DNA of 64,000 bases from Paenibacillus ginsengihumi DSM 21568 (GCF_000380965.1 NZ_KB905548.1:186001-250000); one strand, 5' to 3'; counted from the stretch's first letter, positions 1 through 8,654 are shown. Notes: generated by a model not told the origin, from the letters alone. A program made the numbers and translations.

Positions 1-2
1 GC

Positions 3-722
3 ATCGTGCTCAGCAGCAAGGCCGGCCGTTACGGCGCGAACGAATTCGATTTCTCGGCCGGACGGTTGACGGCCAGCGTCGATGAGAGCCTGCGCCGGCT
101 GCAGACGGATTATCTCGACATCCTGTATCTGCACGATATCGAGTTCGCTTCGATCCGGCAGGTGATCGACGAGAGCATTCCGGCGATCCGCAAGTTGAAA
201 CAATCGGGCAAGGTCCGTTACATCGGCGTGTCCGGTCTGCCGCTCGATGTTTTCCGGGCGGTGCTCGCCGAGACCGAAGTGGACAGCATTCTTTCATACT
301 GCCATTATTCGCTGAACGATCATTCGCTGCTGGATCTCGTCCCGCTGCTTGCCGAACGGGGCGTCGGCCTCGTCAATGCCTCGCCGCTGTCGATGGGGCT
401 GCTGAGCGGGAAGGAGCCGCCGGAGTGGCACCCGGCGTCTGCGCGGATTCGCGAGGTTTGCGCGCAAGCCGCCAGGCGGTGCCGGGAGCGCGGCATCGAT
501 CTGCCCAAGCTGGCGATTCAATTTTCCGTCTCGAACGAGGCGATTCCGACAACGCTCGTCAGCACGGCGAGACCGGACAATATTCGCCGCAACGCTGCCT
601 GGGCGATGGAGCCGATCGACGAGGAAGCGCTTGCCGAAGTGCTTGACATGCTCAAACCGATTCATAACGAGACGTGGCCGAGCGGGAGGCCGGAATATCA
701 TCCTAAAGGAGGAAACGCTTGA
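3..722 (+). CDS. Aldo/keto reductase, L-galactose/L-fucose dehydrogenase-like (5' end outside window)
   Basis: The frame is open from the first bases, so the gene begins upstream and about 240 C-terminal residues are visible. The protein has the aldo/keto reductase TIM-barrel pattern: the segment around YLDILYLHDIE, the Lys-rich KVRYIGVSG strand, and a C-terminal NADP-binding part (LVSTARPDNIRRNAAW). The end of the protein (LDMLKPIHNETWPSG) resembles plant and bacterial L-galactose/L-fucose dehydrogenases, which oxidise the sugar at C1 to a lactone. The next gene, a zinc dehydrogenase, starts 2 bases after the stop and its ribosome site lies inside this gene, so the two are co-transcribed. 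A sugar-oxidation role is an inference from family and context; the exact substrate cannot be read from the sequence. Confidence 0.85.
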   Translation: MVLSSKAGRYGANEFDFSAGRLTASVDESLRRLQTDYLDILYLHDIEFASIRQVIDESIPAIRKLKQSGKVRYIGVSGLPLDVFRAVLAETEVDSILSYCHYSLNDHSLLDLVPLLAERGVGLVNASPLSMGLLSGKEPPEWHPASARIREVCAQAARRCRERGIDLPKLAIQFSVSNEAIPTTLVSTARPDNIRRNAAWAMEPIDEEALAEVLDMLKPIHNETWPSGRPEYHPKGGNA

Positions 723-723
723 C

Positions 724-1746
724 ATGAGCACGATGAAGGCGATCGTATGCGAGGAACCGAACCGTTTTGCGATGAAGGAGACTGACATTCCGGCGCCGGG
801 GGCGGGCGAGGCTTTAATCCGCATTCGGCGGGTAGGCATTTGCGGCACCGATCTGCACGCTTACAAGGGCAATCAGCCGTTTTTCGCGTATCCCCGCATT
901 TTAGGCCACGAGCTTGCCGCGGAGGTGGTGCGGACCGGCGAAGGGGCGGCCGGGCTGGCGCCGGGGGATGCGGTGACGGTCATGCCGTATCTCGCTTGCG
1001 GAAGCTGTATCGCCTGCCGCAGCGGCAAGTCGAACTGTTGCAGTTCCATGAGCGTGCTTGGCGTGCACCAGGACGGCGGAATGCGGGAATATATGGCCGT
1101 GCCGGCCAAGCATTTGCTGAAGGCCAGCGACCTGACGCTCGATCAGCTGGCGACGGTGGAATGCTTGGCGATTGGCGCGCACGCGGTGCGGCGGGCGGCG
1201 ATTCGCCCCGGTGAGTACGCGCTCGTCATCGGGGCCGGACCGATCGGTCTCGGCGTCATGAAATTCGCGAAGCTGGCAGGAGCGAAGGTGATCGCCATGG
1301 ATATCAACGCGGAGCGGCTTCGGTATTGCAGCGAATGGGTGCCTGCCGACTATACGGTCAATGCGCTGGACGATCCCGCAAGTCAATTGGAAGCGATTAC
1401 TGAAGGCGATTACCCGACCGTCGTCCTCGATGCGACAGGGAATGCGAAGTCGATGGAAGGGGCGCTGAGCTACGCGGCCCATGGCGGGCGGATCGTGTAT
1501 GTCGGGCTGGTCAAGTCGCATATCGCGTTCAGCGATCCCGAATTTCATAAGCGGGAGCTGACGCTGCTCGCCAGCCGCAACGCGCTGCGCGAAGATTTCG
1601 AGCAGGTGATCGAAGCGATTCGCGGCGGAAACGTCGACACGGACGCCTTCATCACGCACCGCTCGCCGTTTAGCGGAATGATCGGCCAATTTGAAACGTG
1701 GCTGCGGCCGGACACCGGCGTCATTAAAGCGATGGTCGAGCTGTAG
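724..1746 (+). CDS. Zinc-dependent alcohol/polyol dehydrogenase (MDR family)
   Basis: This 340-residue medium-chain dehydrogenase starts at the ATG just after AAAGGAGG. Visible motifs are the catalytic zinc site (GICGTDLHAYKG and ILGHELAAEV), the four-cysteine structural zinc loop (CGSCIACRSGKSNCC), and a Rossmann motif (VIGAGPIGLG) near residue 170. It is closest in feel to L-threonine/L-galactonate/L-gulonate 5-dehydrogenase type enzymes, which oxidise a secondary hydroxyl with NAD+. With the preceding aldo/keto reductase it probably forms a short catabolic route for a sugar such as L-galactose or L-fucose (lactone to aldonate to keto-aldonate). The family is certain; the substrate is inferred from the neighbour only. 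Confidence 0.88.
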   Translation: MSTMKAIVCEEPNRFAMKETDIPAPGAGEALIRIRRVGICGTDLHAYKGNQPFFAYPRILGHELAAEVVRTGEGAAGLAPGDAVTVMPYLACGSCIACRSGKSNCCSSMSVLGVHQDGGMREYMAVPAKHLLKASDLTLDQLATVECLAIGAHAVRRAAIRPGEYALVIGAGPIGLGVMKFAKLAGAKVIAMDINAERLRYCSEWVPADYTVNALDDPASQLEAITEGDYPTVVLDATGNAKSMEGALSYAAHGGRIVYVGLVKSHIAFSDPEFHKRELTLLASRNALREDFEQVIEAIRGGNVDTDAFITHRSPFSGMIGQFETWLRPDTGVIKAMVEL

Positions 1747-1881
1747 GCGCAAGTGCCGAAGACCGCTGTCCAAGGCTCGGACCGGCCGCCTATTTCCATC
1801 AGAAGGGGACGGGCGCCTTATGCCGATCGCGGCATGCCGGCATATGGTGGTACAAAAGCGATTGGCGAAAGGATGAGCGGT

Positions 1882-2280
1882 ATGAGCGCCAGAAAGAACG
1901 GGGCGGCGAAGCCGGCGGGCCAAAGCCGTCGGACGGGTGCCAGGGCGAGGGCGGCCAAGACATCCGGCGGCGTTCCGGCACCTTATGTAAATCGTGCGCA
2001 GGTTCGGGGATTGTTCGGACCTCCTTCGGAGGGCGGGGACGCCGCTTCCGGCGGCGGATTGTTGGCCAGCCTGGGCGGGCTTGACGGCATCCTGTCGATC
2101 ATGGGCAAGGTGCAAAAAATGTTTTCCTTATTCAAGGCAATGATGCCGATGTTTCGCTTGTTCGGCACGTTCATGGGAGGGGGAAAGGCGGCGACGGCCT
2201 CCGTCCGCAAGCGCACGGTGCGGTCGAAGCGGCAGCTGCAGGTCTCGGCGAGGACGCCGCAGGCGCGGAGAAGAAAATGA
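1882..2280 (+). CDS. Small basic protein with hydrophobic core, YqfQ/VrrA-like
   Basis: A 132-residue protein with a Lys/Arg/Ala-rich N-terminus, a Gly-rich then hydrophobic middle (GGLDGILSIMGKVQKMFSLF) and a strongly basic tail. The ATG at 1882 is preceded at good distance by GAAAGGA; longer starts lack a site. The middle resembles the short hydrophobic helix of YqfQ/VrrA-type proteins of spore formers, but the match is weak and from memory. No catalytic motif is visible. It sits alone between the dehydrogenase and a convergent LysM gene. The coding call is fairly secure; the function is unknown. Confidence 0.55.
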   Translation: MSARKNGAAKPAGQSRRTGARARAAKTSGGVPAPYVNRAQVRGLFGPPSEGGDAASGGGLLASLGGLDGILSIMGKVQKMFSLFKAMMPMFRLFGTFMGGGKAATASVRKRTVRSKRQLQVSARTPQARRRK

Positions 2281-2430
2281 CCACGGTCAGGCGGGCGCGT
2301 TGAAAGGGCACGGATTCACAGCTGTTTCGTGCTGAAACAAACAGGGGAAGGGTGCGGGGCGAAAGTTTACCGCCTTCAGCAGCCGGAGCCCTGCCCCTTC
2401 TCCTACTTGAAAATAACGCTTGGTGCGCGG

Positions 2431-2597
2431 CCCATATTCATCATCTGATGGTGCCGCGCAAGCGGCATGGGCGTCTGTCTTGAAAAATTGGACGGAACCC
2501 TCCGGCGAATTTTTCAATTTAGCAGCGTCCGGACGCCGAATTTTCAACACCGCAGGAGACGACCGATGACGAAAAATCGCTCGTCATTGGCGGCCTC
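2431..2597. repeat. Dispersed intergenic repeat, family A copy 1
   Basis: Shares long stretches with 25706-25826 (CATCWTCTGATGGTGC, AGCGGCATGG, CGTCTGTCTTGAAAA, GCGAATTTT, ACCGCAGG) and with 48605-48750 (GACGACCGATGACGA and ATCGCTCGTCAT). The 3' part holds an inverted repeat ATGACGA/TCGTCAT that would fold into a hairpin. It fills most of the gap between the small basic protein and the LysM gene. Seen directly; role unknown. Confidence 0.7.
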
Positions 2598-2972
2598 TCA
2601 AGAAGACATCGCCGCGCCTTCCGGCTGCTCCATGTACATAACTTGACAATGCATGCTGCACAGCTTCGGAATATACACCTTCTCGCCGACCTGCAGCACG
2701 TGCGGGTTTTGGATTTGCGGATTGCCAAGGAGCAGGATCGGGAGTGGGATATTGTATCTTTGCGCGATTTCCCACATCGTATCGCCCGGTTCGACCGTAT
2801 GGACGGCGTAAACCATGTCTTTGATATCCTCTCCGGATCGGTAGAAAGGGAATCTGCGGAACGGATGAATAAAGAAAAACGGGAACAGGCGGCGTCCGAA
2901 GAACGGGAACCCGAACGGAAAGCCGAACGGACTGAAGGGAACCCCTCCGGGAAAATACGGAAAGAAACTCAC
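2598..2972 (-). CDS. LysM domain protein, probable spore coat/envelope protein
   Basis: A 124-residue protein. Residues 1-45 are extremely rich in Phe, Pro and Gly, and residues about 54-102 form one LysM domain (VHTVEPGDTMWEIAQRYNIP, then a NPQIQNPHVLQVGEKVYIP ending). LysM binds N-acetylglucosamine chains of peptidoglycan; one-LysM proteins with an aromatic-rich tail in spore formers are typically SafA/SpoVID-like or other coat and cortex proteins. Start is a GTG (9 bases after AAAGGAGGA on the minus strand). There is no signal peptide, which fits assembly from the mother-cell cytoplasm. Spore location is inferred, the domain is certain. Confidence 0.8.
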   Translation of the reverse strand: MSFFPYFPGGVPFSPFGFPFGFPFFGRRLFPFFFIHPFRRFPFYRSGEDIKDMVYAVHTVEPGDTMWEIAQRYNIPLPILLLGNPQIQNPHVLQVGEKVYIPKLCSMHCQVMYMEQPEGAAMSS

Positions 2973-3116
2973 GATGATTTCCTCCTTTTGCCTCTAGGCG
3001 TTTGACTACCGCATTTTATGTCATCTGGAACTATTTGGTGAATGAATCGCAAAAAAATCCTTTCCGCGCGGATGCCGCATGGCGGAAAGGATGTCGATTC
3101 GGACGCTTCGCAGAGC

Positions 3117-3668
3117 TCAAAACATGCTCGGTATCGTCTTGAACGTCGGCTCAAGGCGGGGCAGTGCCTGAAAGCTCGGATTGAAGGTAAACATGCGCCG
3201 GATATCGTATTTCAGCATAAGCACCGCAAGCAGCGCTTCGTTCAGCGAGAAGCGGTATTCCGGACATTCGCGGATCAGCTGCCGGGCCTCGCGCTCCGGC
3301 TCGGAACCGGCGGGCAGGATCGTCAGCACGCCGCGCGCGACCGCCTGGTCGACCGTCTCCAGGAACAACTGCGCATGCCCGTAATTGCCCCGGTTCCGCA
3401 GCCATTCGTGCGTCTCGAATACGATCGCGTTCGTCGTTGCGAGCCGGCGTTCCAGATCGTCCAGCTCGAAGAAAACGCTGCGCGCCTTCGGGTAATACGG
3501 ATCCTCCGGATTCATAAAGGCGGCGAACGCCGTCTGATCGATCAGCACCATGCGGGAGAAGTCCTTGTCCCCGCGCTTTTCCTCGTACTTGTCGCTTCTG
3601 CGCTCCTCGTACCGGCTCCGCTCGGTCCAGCTCTCGGCCCAGTTCTTATGTATCGGCTGAGTAGTCAT
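3117..3668 (-). CDS. PIN-like domain protein with degenerate active site
   Basis: A 183-residue protein with a charged N-terminal 40 residues then a PIN-fold pattern: strand with Asp44 (VLIDQTAFAAF), Glu85 in a TNAIVFETHEWL segment, and the C-terminal SLNEALLAVLMLKYDIRRMFTFN. Canonical VapC-type PIN ribonucleases carry Asp at the last two positions (SLtDAL... TFD); here they are Asn143/Glu144 and Asn163, so the metal site looks partly lost. Start is the ATG after GAGAGGGGACT. Its start lies inside the end of the upstream gene (23-base overlap), so the two are translationally coupled. It could be a retired toxin, an RNA-binding regulator or a structural relative; nuclease activity is doubtful. 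Confidence 0.7.
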   Translation of the reverse strand: MTTQPIHKNWAESWTERSRYEERRSDKYEEKRGDKDFSRMVLIDQTAFAAFMNPEDPYYPKARSVFFELDDLERRLATTNAIVFETHEWLRNRGNYGHAQLFLETVDQAVARGVLTILPAGSEPEREARQLIRECPEYRFSLNEALLAVLMLKYDIRRMFTFNPSFQALPRLEPTFKTIPSMF

Positions 3669-4017
3669 GTTGAGTCCCCTCTCTTTCGTGGCGGTCTGCC
3701 CGCAGCAGCGCGTCAAGCTTCAGCAGCGGATTGTTCTCCATGTGCTCCATGGTCGCGTAGCGGCGCTCCTCCGTCTCCAGGCTGGCAAAATATTGGCTGA
3801 CAATAAAGTTAACCGCATCCTGTACGCGTATTTGCTGAAAATCGGCCCAACGCTGGCACTGTTCGAACACCCGTGGCTCCAGCTCGACGATCGGCGCATC
3901 GGACGACGCCTCAGCCGGCGCTTCGCCCGGCTCCAAATCGTCGGAGGCTATGATCCGTGCCGCTGCCGTTTTCCATTTTTTTAACTTGTCTTCTACCCAA
4001 GGTATGTTTCGATTCAT
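3646..4017 (-). CDS. Hypothetical protein, partner of the PIN-like gene
   Basis: A 123-residue acidic protein with no family I recognise. The start is placed at MNRNIPWVEDK, preceded by GGGAGTGG; a longer frame reaches 4080 without a ribosome site. The middle (VFEQCQRWADFQQIRVQDAVNFIVSQYF) is predicted helical. The 3' end overlaps the PIN-like gene by 23 bases, the arrangement usual for antitoxin-toxin pairs, but no ribbon-helix-helix or AbrB DNA-binding motif is obvious. Coupled expression is supported; an antitoxin role is only a guess. Confidence 0.6.
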   Translation of the reverse strand: MNRNIPWVEDKLKKWKTAAARIIASDDLEPGEAPAEASSDAPIVELEPRVFEQCQRWADFQQIRVQDAVNFIVSQYFASLETEERRYATMEHMENNPLLKLDALLRADRHEREGTQHDYSADT

Positions 4018-4276
4018 TCGGAACCACTCCCATCGGACTGCATATGGCAGATTATACCTTCCTACATCATTCGACGACAAGGGTTGAATTGAGGGGATTG
4101 CTGACCGAAAAAGTCGATGTTCATAGTCCGATCATATTTTTTTAAAAAGGCGGACGCAATTTCAACAAACTATGGTCATTTTTTTCGGTTACAGTGTAGT
4201 TGAGCCCGGGGGCGAAGGCATAAGGCTGGCCGAAGGGAATTCATTAAAAACGGCTCGGAGAAAGGAGAACAAACAT

Positions 4277-4774
4277 ATGAAAACGATGAATAGAGGCTTG
4301 AAAATGATGCTGGGGGCGGTATTGATTGCGGGAATCGCGGCAGGGTGTTCGAGCGGCGGCGATCAGCCGGCGAGCGGCGACCTGGAAGCACCGGCGGGAA
4401 GCGAAGGAGGCAGCCTGGATACGCCCGCCGGCGGCGGCTCGGACAGCCTGCCGGCGCCGTCCGATGACGCCAGCTCATCGTCCCTGGACAGCCCCGCGGG
4501 CGCAGGCTCTGGACTGGGCAGCGGCAGCCTGGACAGCGCAGGCTCCGGAAGCGACTCGGACAGCGCAGGCTCCGGAAGCGATACGGGCAGCACGGACTCC
4601 GGGCTCGGCGAGAGCGGCTCGAGCGGAGCGTCCGGCGAAGCGGGCTCCGGCGCCGCCGGCGAAGCAAGCTCTGGCGCCGCCGGCGAACCGGACGCCGCTG
4701 CGGGCGGCGGCGCCGATTCGCCGCAGCCGTCCACCGGAGATGCCGGCGCCGCCGAACCGTCCGCAACGAATTAA
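4277..4774 (+). CDS. Ser/Gly/Asp-rich lipoprotein
   Basis: A 165-residue protein starting at an ATG 9 bases after AAAGGAG. It has a classic lipoprotein signal: basic start (MKTMNRGLK), hydrophobic stretch, and lipobox IAAGC with the modified cysteine near residue 23. The remaining ~140 residues are low complexity, dominated by Gly, Ser, Ala and Asp with repeated blocks such as DSAGSGSDSDSAGSGSD, so it is expected to be disordered. It would be anchored on the outer face of the membrane. No catalytic domain is seen; a surface spacer or matrix role is possible but unsupported. A terminator follows. Confidence 0.7.
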   Translation: MKTMNRGLKMMLGAVLIAGIAAGCSSGGDQPASGDLEAPAGSEGGSLDTPAGGGSDSLPAPSDDASSSSLDSPAGAGSGLGSGSLDSAGSGSDSDSAGSGSDTGSTDSGLGESGSSGASGEAGSGAAGEASSGAAGEPDAAAGGGADSPQPSTGDAGAAEPSATN

Positions 4775-4797
4775 TGCGGCAGCGACCGCGCTATCGG

Positions 4798-4829
4798 AAG
4801 ACCTTTCCCCGGGAGAGGTCTTCTTTTTA
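4798..4829 (+). terminator. Rho-independent terminator after the lipoprotein gene
   Basis: AAGACCT paired with AGGTCTT around a short C/G-rich loop, followed by CTTTTT. Confidence 0.8.
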
Positions 4830-5505
4830 ACGTTGCGGGGCGTTTAACTTCGCTAAAGCATGGGGACATTGGGCGCGGCTTGCGGCCAGGTCCGAACAGC
4901 AGCTGAGGCTCAGGTACGAACAGCGGCTGAGGCTAAAGTGGGATCAAGGAAATCGCAGCATTGTCGGGGATGGGAAAACGGAAGAATGGCCTCAAGTTGC
5001 TGCGCTGTGAAGGAGACGATGGAAAAATGCCATGACCTGCGGCTCGCTTCTGGATCGGTGCCCAGGCGGAAGTGCTTGCTTTACATTCTCTGCTAAGGAA
5101 CATCGCCTTTGCGACTGGCGGACCCGAGCTGCCGGGAATGGATTGCCCGCTTTGCTGCCTCGCGCAGTTCGCACACTACCACGGGGGCCGCGGGGTCAGG
5201 GAGCCGCCCGCTGAGCATCCCTGTCTCAGCAAAGCACAGGTTCGCACGATAAAGGGACCTTGCCACCTTGCCGAAGGCAAGGTTAAGCTGTTGATTTCGA
5301 TCCTGCGTGCGGCGGGGGCATCGTGCCGATACAGGCACTGCGAGCCGGGGCAAAAAGATTGTACAAGCGCGGAGGGCGCCCTTGTCCATAGGGCTTTAAG
5401 CGGGGCTTGTGCAGCCAAGGCACAAATTTCCAGCCGGACGCCCCCGCAAAAAAAGAGATAAGTAAGAATTATATAGCAGCATTTGTCGAACGGGAGGAGT
5501 CCGGC
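4830..5505. other. Gap without a supported gene
   Basis: About 680 bases with only short, unsupported frames. It holds a fragment of repeat family B (4842-4860, TTTAACTTCGCTAAAGC), a 24-base unit repeated twice in tandem (4887-4910 and 4911-4934, three mismatches or fewer) and a small hairpin near 5261-5285 (CCTTGCC/GGCAAGG). No promoter or RNA gene is clear. Confidence 0.5.
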
Positions 5506-6201
5506 ATGAATACATGGAAAGTTTTGGTTGCCGATGACGATCCGAACGTGCGGGAGATCATCGGGCTTTATTTTGAACAGCAGCATATCGAAATGATCGA
5601 GGCGCAGGACGGGCAGGACGCCCTGGAGAAGCTGGAGAAGGAGCTGCCCGATATCGTCATTCTCGACGTGATGATGCCCCGTATGGACGGTTACGAGGCA
5701 TGCCGCGAAATTCTCCGCAAATACGATTTGCCGATCATTATGCTGACGGCCAAAGGTGACGAGTTCGACCGGGTGCTGGGGCTTGAGCTCGGCGCCGATG
5801 ACTATATGACGAAGCCGTTCAGCCCGCGCGAGCTGGTGGCGCGAATCAAGGCGATCCTTCGGCGCATGCAGCGCAAGCAGCCGGGCGAGCAGGAGCCGCA
5901 GGAGGTGTGCGAGCTGAACGGGCTGTCCATCCATCCCGACCGCCGGGAAGTGATCGCGGGCGGCGAGAAAATCAGCCTGCGCCCCAAGGAATTCGACCTG
6001 CTGCTGCATTTGGCCCGTTCGCCGGGCACAGTGTTCACGCGCGAGCAGCTGCTCGAGCAGGTGTGGGGCTACGATTTTATCGGCGACATCCGCACCGTGG
6101 ACGTTCACGTGAAGAAGCTGAGGGAGAAGCTGAGCCCTCATCATTCCGATTGCATCGTGACTGTATGGGGGGTCGGCTACAAGCTTGAGGTGGCGTCATG
6201 A
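5506..6201 (+). CDS. OmpR/PhoB-family response regulator
   Basis: A 231-residue two-domain regulator. The receiver domain has the acidic pocket (VADDDP), phospho-acceptor Asp54 in VILDVMMPRMDG, the Thr switch (IIMLTAK) and Lys in MTKPFSP. The C-terminal winged helix (about 130-228) carries LRPKEFDLLLHLARSPGTVFTREQLLEQVWGY-type signatures of DNA-binding OmpR members. The ATG at 5506 follows GGGAGGA. It overlaps the sensor kinase by four bases (ATGA), so the two form a cognate pair. Targets are not visible; the adjoining MreB-family gene suggests a link with cell envelope or shape, which is inference. Confidence 0.92.
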   Translation: MNTWKVLVADDDPNVREIIGLYFEQQHIEMIEAQDGQDALEKLEKELPDIVILDVMMPRMDGYEACREILRKYDLPIIMLTAKGDEFDRVLGLELGADDYMTKPFSPRELVARIKAILRRMQRKQPGEQEPQEVCELNGLSIHPDRREVIAGGEKISLRPKEFDLLLHLARSPGTVFTREQLLEQVWGYDFIGDIRTVDVHVKKLREKLSPHHSDCIVTVWGVGYKLEVAS

Positions 6202-7622
6202 TTTTGGGGATCGACAAGAGCATATTTCGCCGCCTGCTCTTCAGCTACATGCTGACGATACTGCTTGGCCTGTGCGCTGTCGGCATCCTCATGTCGTTCC
6301 TCACGAAGGATTACATCGTCGAGACGCAGACGCAGGAGCTGCTCCGCAAGGCGAAGCGGGTCAATCTGACGATCCAGAACGTCCGCGAAATGAACGATTC
6401 CGTCAAAGATTTGCTCGTCTTCCTCGATCAATCGTTCGATACCCGGATCTGGGTGTTCGACCGCAGCGGGCAGATCGTCGCCACCTCGTCCAAGGATGAG
6501 GTCTATGTCGGCAAATCGGTCGATGCGTCCGTCGCCCAGCGGATGATCAAGGGCGAAGAAGCCGTATTGAACCTGCAGTTTGAAGGGATGAAGGACACGA
6601 TGCTGTCCGTCGTCGTTCCCTGGGGCAAGGAGAAGGACGTATACGGCGGCATCGTCCTGCACGCGCCGGTCGTCGGCATGAATCAGACGATCGCGCATTT
6701 GCGCGAGACGATTCTGTGGGTCACGCTGTTTGGCATCGTCATGTCTGTGGCGATCGCCTCGCTGCTCTCCTGGTCGATCTCGCGGCCGCTGCGGCAGATC
6801 GAGAAGGTGGCGACGCGCATCGGCCTGGGCGATTACAGCGAGCGGATCGACGTGAAAGCGAAGGACGAGATCGGCGAGCTGGCCGGGACGATCAACCGGA
6901 TGGTCGAGCAGCTCGAGAAGATCGACCGGGAGAAGCGCAAACTGGAGCAGATCCGGATCGATTTTTTGGGCAACGTCTCGCATGAGCTGAGAACGCCGCT
7001 GACGGCGATGCAAGGATTTTTGGAGGCGCTGCAGGACGGGCTGATCGTCGATCAGGCAAGACCGAAATATTACGACATTATTTACAAAGAAACGCTGCAT
7101 ATGAGCCGCTTGGTCGACGATATTATGGATTTGGTAAAATTAGAAAATAATGCCATTGAACTCGAGCGCCGGCCGGTCGAGATCGAGCCGCTGCTGAAGC
7201 AGTGCATGTACCGGTTTACCCCGGAAGCGGCGGAGAAGGGGACGGCTCTCGCACTGGAGGTTCATCCGGCGACGCCGCTCGTGTTCGCAGACCCGGACCG
7301 GCTGCAGCAAATCGTCAACAATCTGGTGAAGAATGCCTTGAAATTTACCGATCACGGCACGATTCGGCTCGCCGCAGCGCCGAAGGAGAACGGAATAAGC
7401 ATCGTCGTGTCCGATACCGGCACGGGAATCTCCCCCGAGGATCAGGAATTGATCTGGGAACGGTTCTTCAAGGCGGACCGGGGACGGTCCAAAACGAAGG
7501 GCACCGGGCTTGGCCTCGCCATCGTCCGGGAGCTGGTCTCGCTGCACGAAGGGAAAATCACGGTCGCGAGCGAGGTCGGCAAAGGCACCGCTTTCGAGGT
7601 ATGGCTTCCGCAGGCATCATGA
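6198..7622 (+). CDS. Sensor histidine kinase (HAMP, HisKA, HATPase)
   Basis: A 474-residue membrane kinase. Transmembrane helices lie at about 12-35 and 172-193 with an extracytoplasmic sensor domain of about 135 residues between them. A HAMP linker follows (SRPLRQIEKVATRIGLGDYSERI), then the HisKA helix with phospho-acceptor His262 in NVSHELRTPLTA, and the ATPase domain with N box (NLVKNALKF), G1 (VSDTGTGIS) and G2 (KGTGLGLAIVRELV). It starts inside the response regulator stop codon. The signal sensed is unknown. Confidence 0.92.
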   Translation: MILGIDKSIFRRLLFSYMLTILLGLCAVGILMSFLTKDYIVETQTQELLRKAKRVNLTIQNVREMNDSVKDLLVFLDQSFDTRIWVFDRSGQIVATSSKDEVYVGKSVDASVAQRMIKGEEAVLNLQFEGMKDTMLSVVVPWGKEKDVYGGIVLHAPVVGMNQTIAHLRETILWVTLFGIVMSVAIASLLSWSISRPLRQIEKVATRIGLGDYSERIDVKAKDEIGELAGTINRMVEQLEKIDREKRKLEQIRIDFLGNVSHELRTPLTAMQGFLEALQDGLIVDQARPKYYDIIYKETLHMSRLVDDIMDLVKLENNAIELERRPVEIEPLLKQCMYRFTPEAAEKGTALALEVHPATPLVFADPDRLQQIVNNLVKNALKFTDHGTIRLAAAPKENGISIVVSDTGTGISPEDQELIWERFFKADRGRSKTKGTGLGLAIVRELVSLHEGKITVASEVGKGTAFEVWLPQAS

Positions 7623-7655
7623 TTACACACAGGGCAAACAAAGAGGAGGATTCCC

Positions 7656-8654
7656 ATGATCAAGAGGTGGGAGAACGCGTTCGGCATCGATTTGGGGACG
7701 TCGAGCACAATCATTTATCAGAAGGGCAAGGGCATCGTGCTGCACGAGCCAACCGTCGTCGCCATCGACGAGGAGAACGGCAGCGTCAGGGCGATCGGCA
7801 CCGAGGCGCAGGCGATGATCGGCCGGACGCCGGGCCGCCTGAGCATCGTCTATCCGCTGAAGGATGGCGTCATCGCCAATTACGATTCGACAACGCTGAT
7901 GCTTCAGCACTTTTTTCGCAAAATTCAGGGGCGCACGCCATGGTTTCGCGGCGCGCGCATTTTCATCTCGGTCCCGAGCGGGGTAACCAACGTGCAGAAG
8001 AGAGCCGTCGAGGAGACGGTCATCCACAAGGGGGCGCGCAAGGCCGTGGCGATCGAGGAGCCACTGGCGGCGGCGCTCGGGGCGGGGCTGCCCGTCGAGG
8101 AGCCGATCGGCAGCATGGTGGTCGATATCGGCGGCGGGACGACGCAGGTGGCGATCATCTCGCTCGGAGGCGTCGTCGTCAGCCGCTCGACCCGCCGCGC
8201 CGGCATGTCCATCGACCGCGACATCATCGATTACGTGAAGCGCAGGTACAATCTGGCCATCGGGGAGCGGACTGCCGAGGAGCTGAAGAAGGCGATCGGC
8301 ACAGCCGTCAAGCCTGAGGAGAACTCGCAGATGACGATCCGCGGTCGCGACCAGGTGAGCGGGCTGCCCAAGACGATTGCGGTAAGCGCCGCGGAAATCT
8401 ACGAGTTGCTGGACGATTTCCTGCAGTCGGTGACGGAGTCGATCCGCCTTACGCTGGAGCAGTGCCCGCCGGAGCTGGCCGGCGACGTGATGGAGCGGGG
8501 CATTCTGCTGTGCGGCGGCGGCGCGCTGCTCAGAGGCCTGGACAAGCGGCTGCAGGACGAGACGGGCGTGCCCGTCATCGTGGCCGATCAGCCGCAGGAA
8601 TGCACCGCGCTCGGCGCCGGCAAAATGCTCGAATTCAAGGAGCTGCGCGCTTGA
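7656..8654 (+). CDS. MreB/Mbl-family actin-like shape protein
   Basis: A 332-residue actin-fold ATPase with the family's phosphate loops: FGIDLGTSSTIIY near the start, VVDIGGGTTQVAIISLGGVV around 150 and CGGGALLRGLDKRLQDETGVPV near 290. Length is usual for MreB, Mbl or MreBH. These proteins form membrane-bound filaments that direct cell wall synthesis along the cylinder. Unlike the usual mreBCD cluster there is no mreC or mreD here; the gene stands 33 bases after the sensor kinase with its own GAGGAGGA site, so it probably belongs to that operon. Which paralogue it is cannot be settled from sequence alone. Confidence 0.88.
   Translation: MIKRWENAFGIDLGTSSTIIYQKGKGIVLHEPTVVAIDEENGSVRAIGTEAQAMIGRTPGRLSIVYPLKDGVIANYDSTTLMLQHFFRKIQGRTPWFRGARIFISVPSGVTNVQKRAVEETVIHKGARKAVAIEEPLAAALGAGLPVEEPIGSMVVDIGGGTTQVAIISLGGVVVSRSTRRAGMSIDRDIIDYVKRRYNLAIGERTAEELKKAIGTAVKPEENSQMTIRGRDQVSGLPKTIAVSAAEIYELLDDFLQSVTESIRLTLEQCPPELAGDVMERGILLCGGGALLRGLDKRLQDETGVPVIVADQPQECTALGAGKMLEFKELRA

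Noticed and set aside
4860-5461. Several 60-130-residue frames in the gap before the response regulator
   Set aside because: Overlapping, no family, no good ribosome sites, biased composition.
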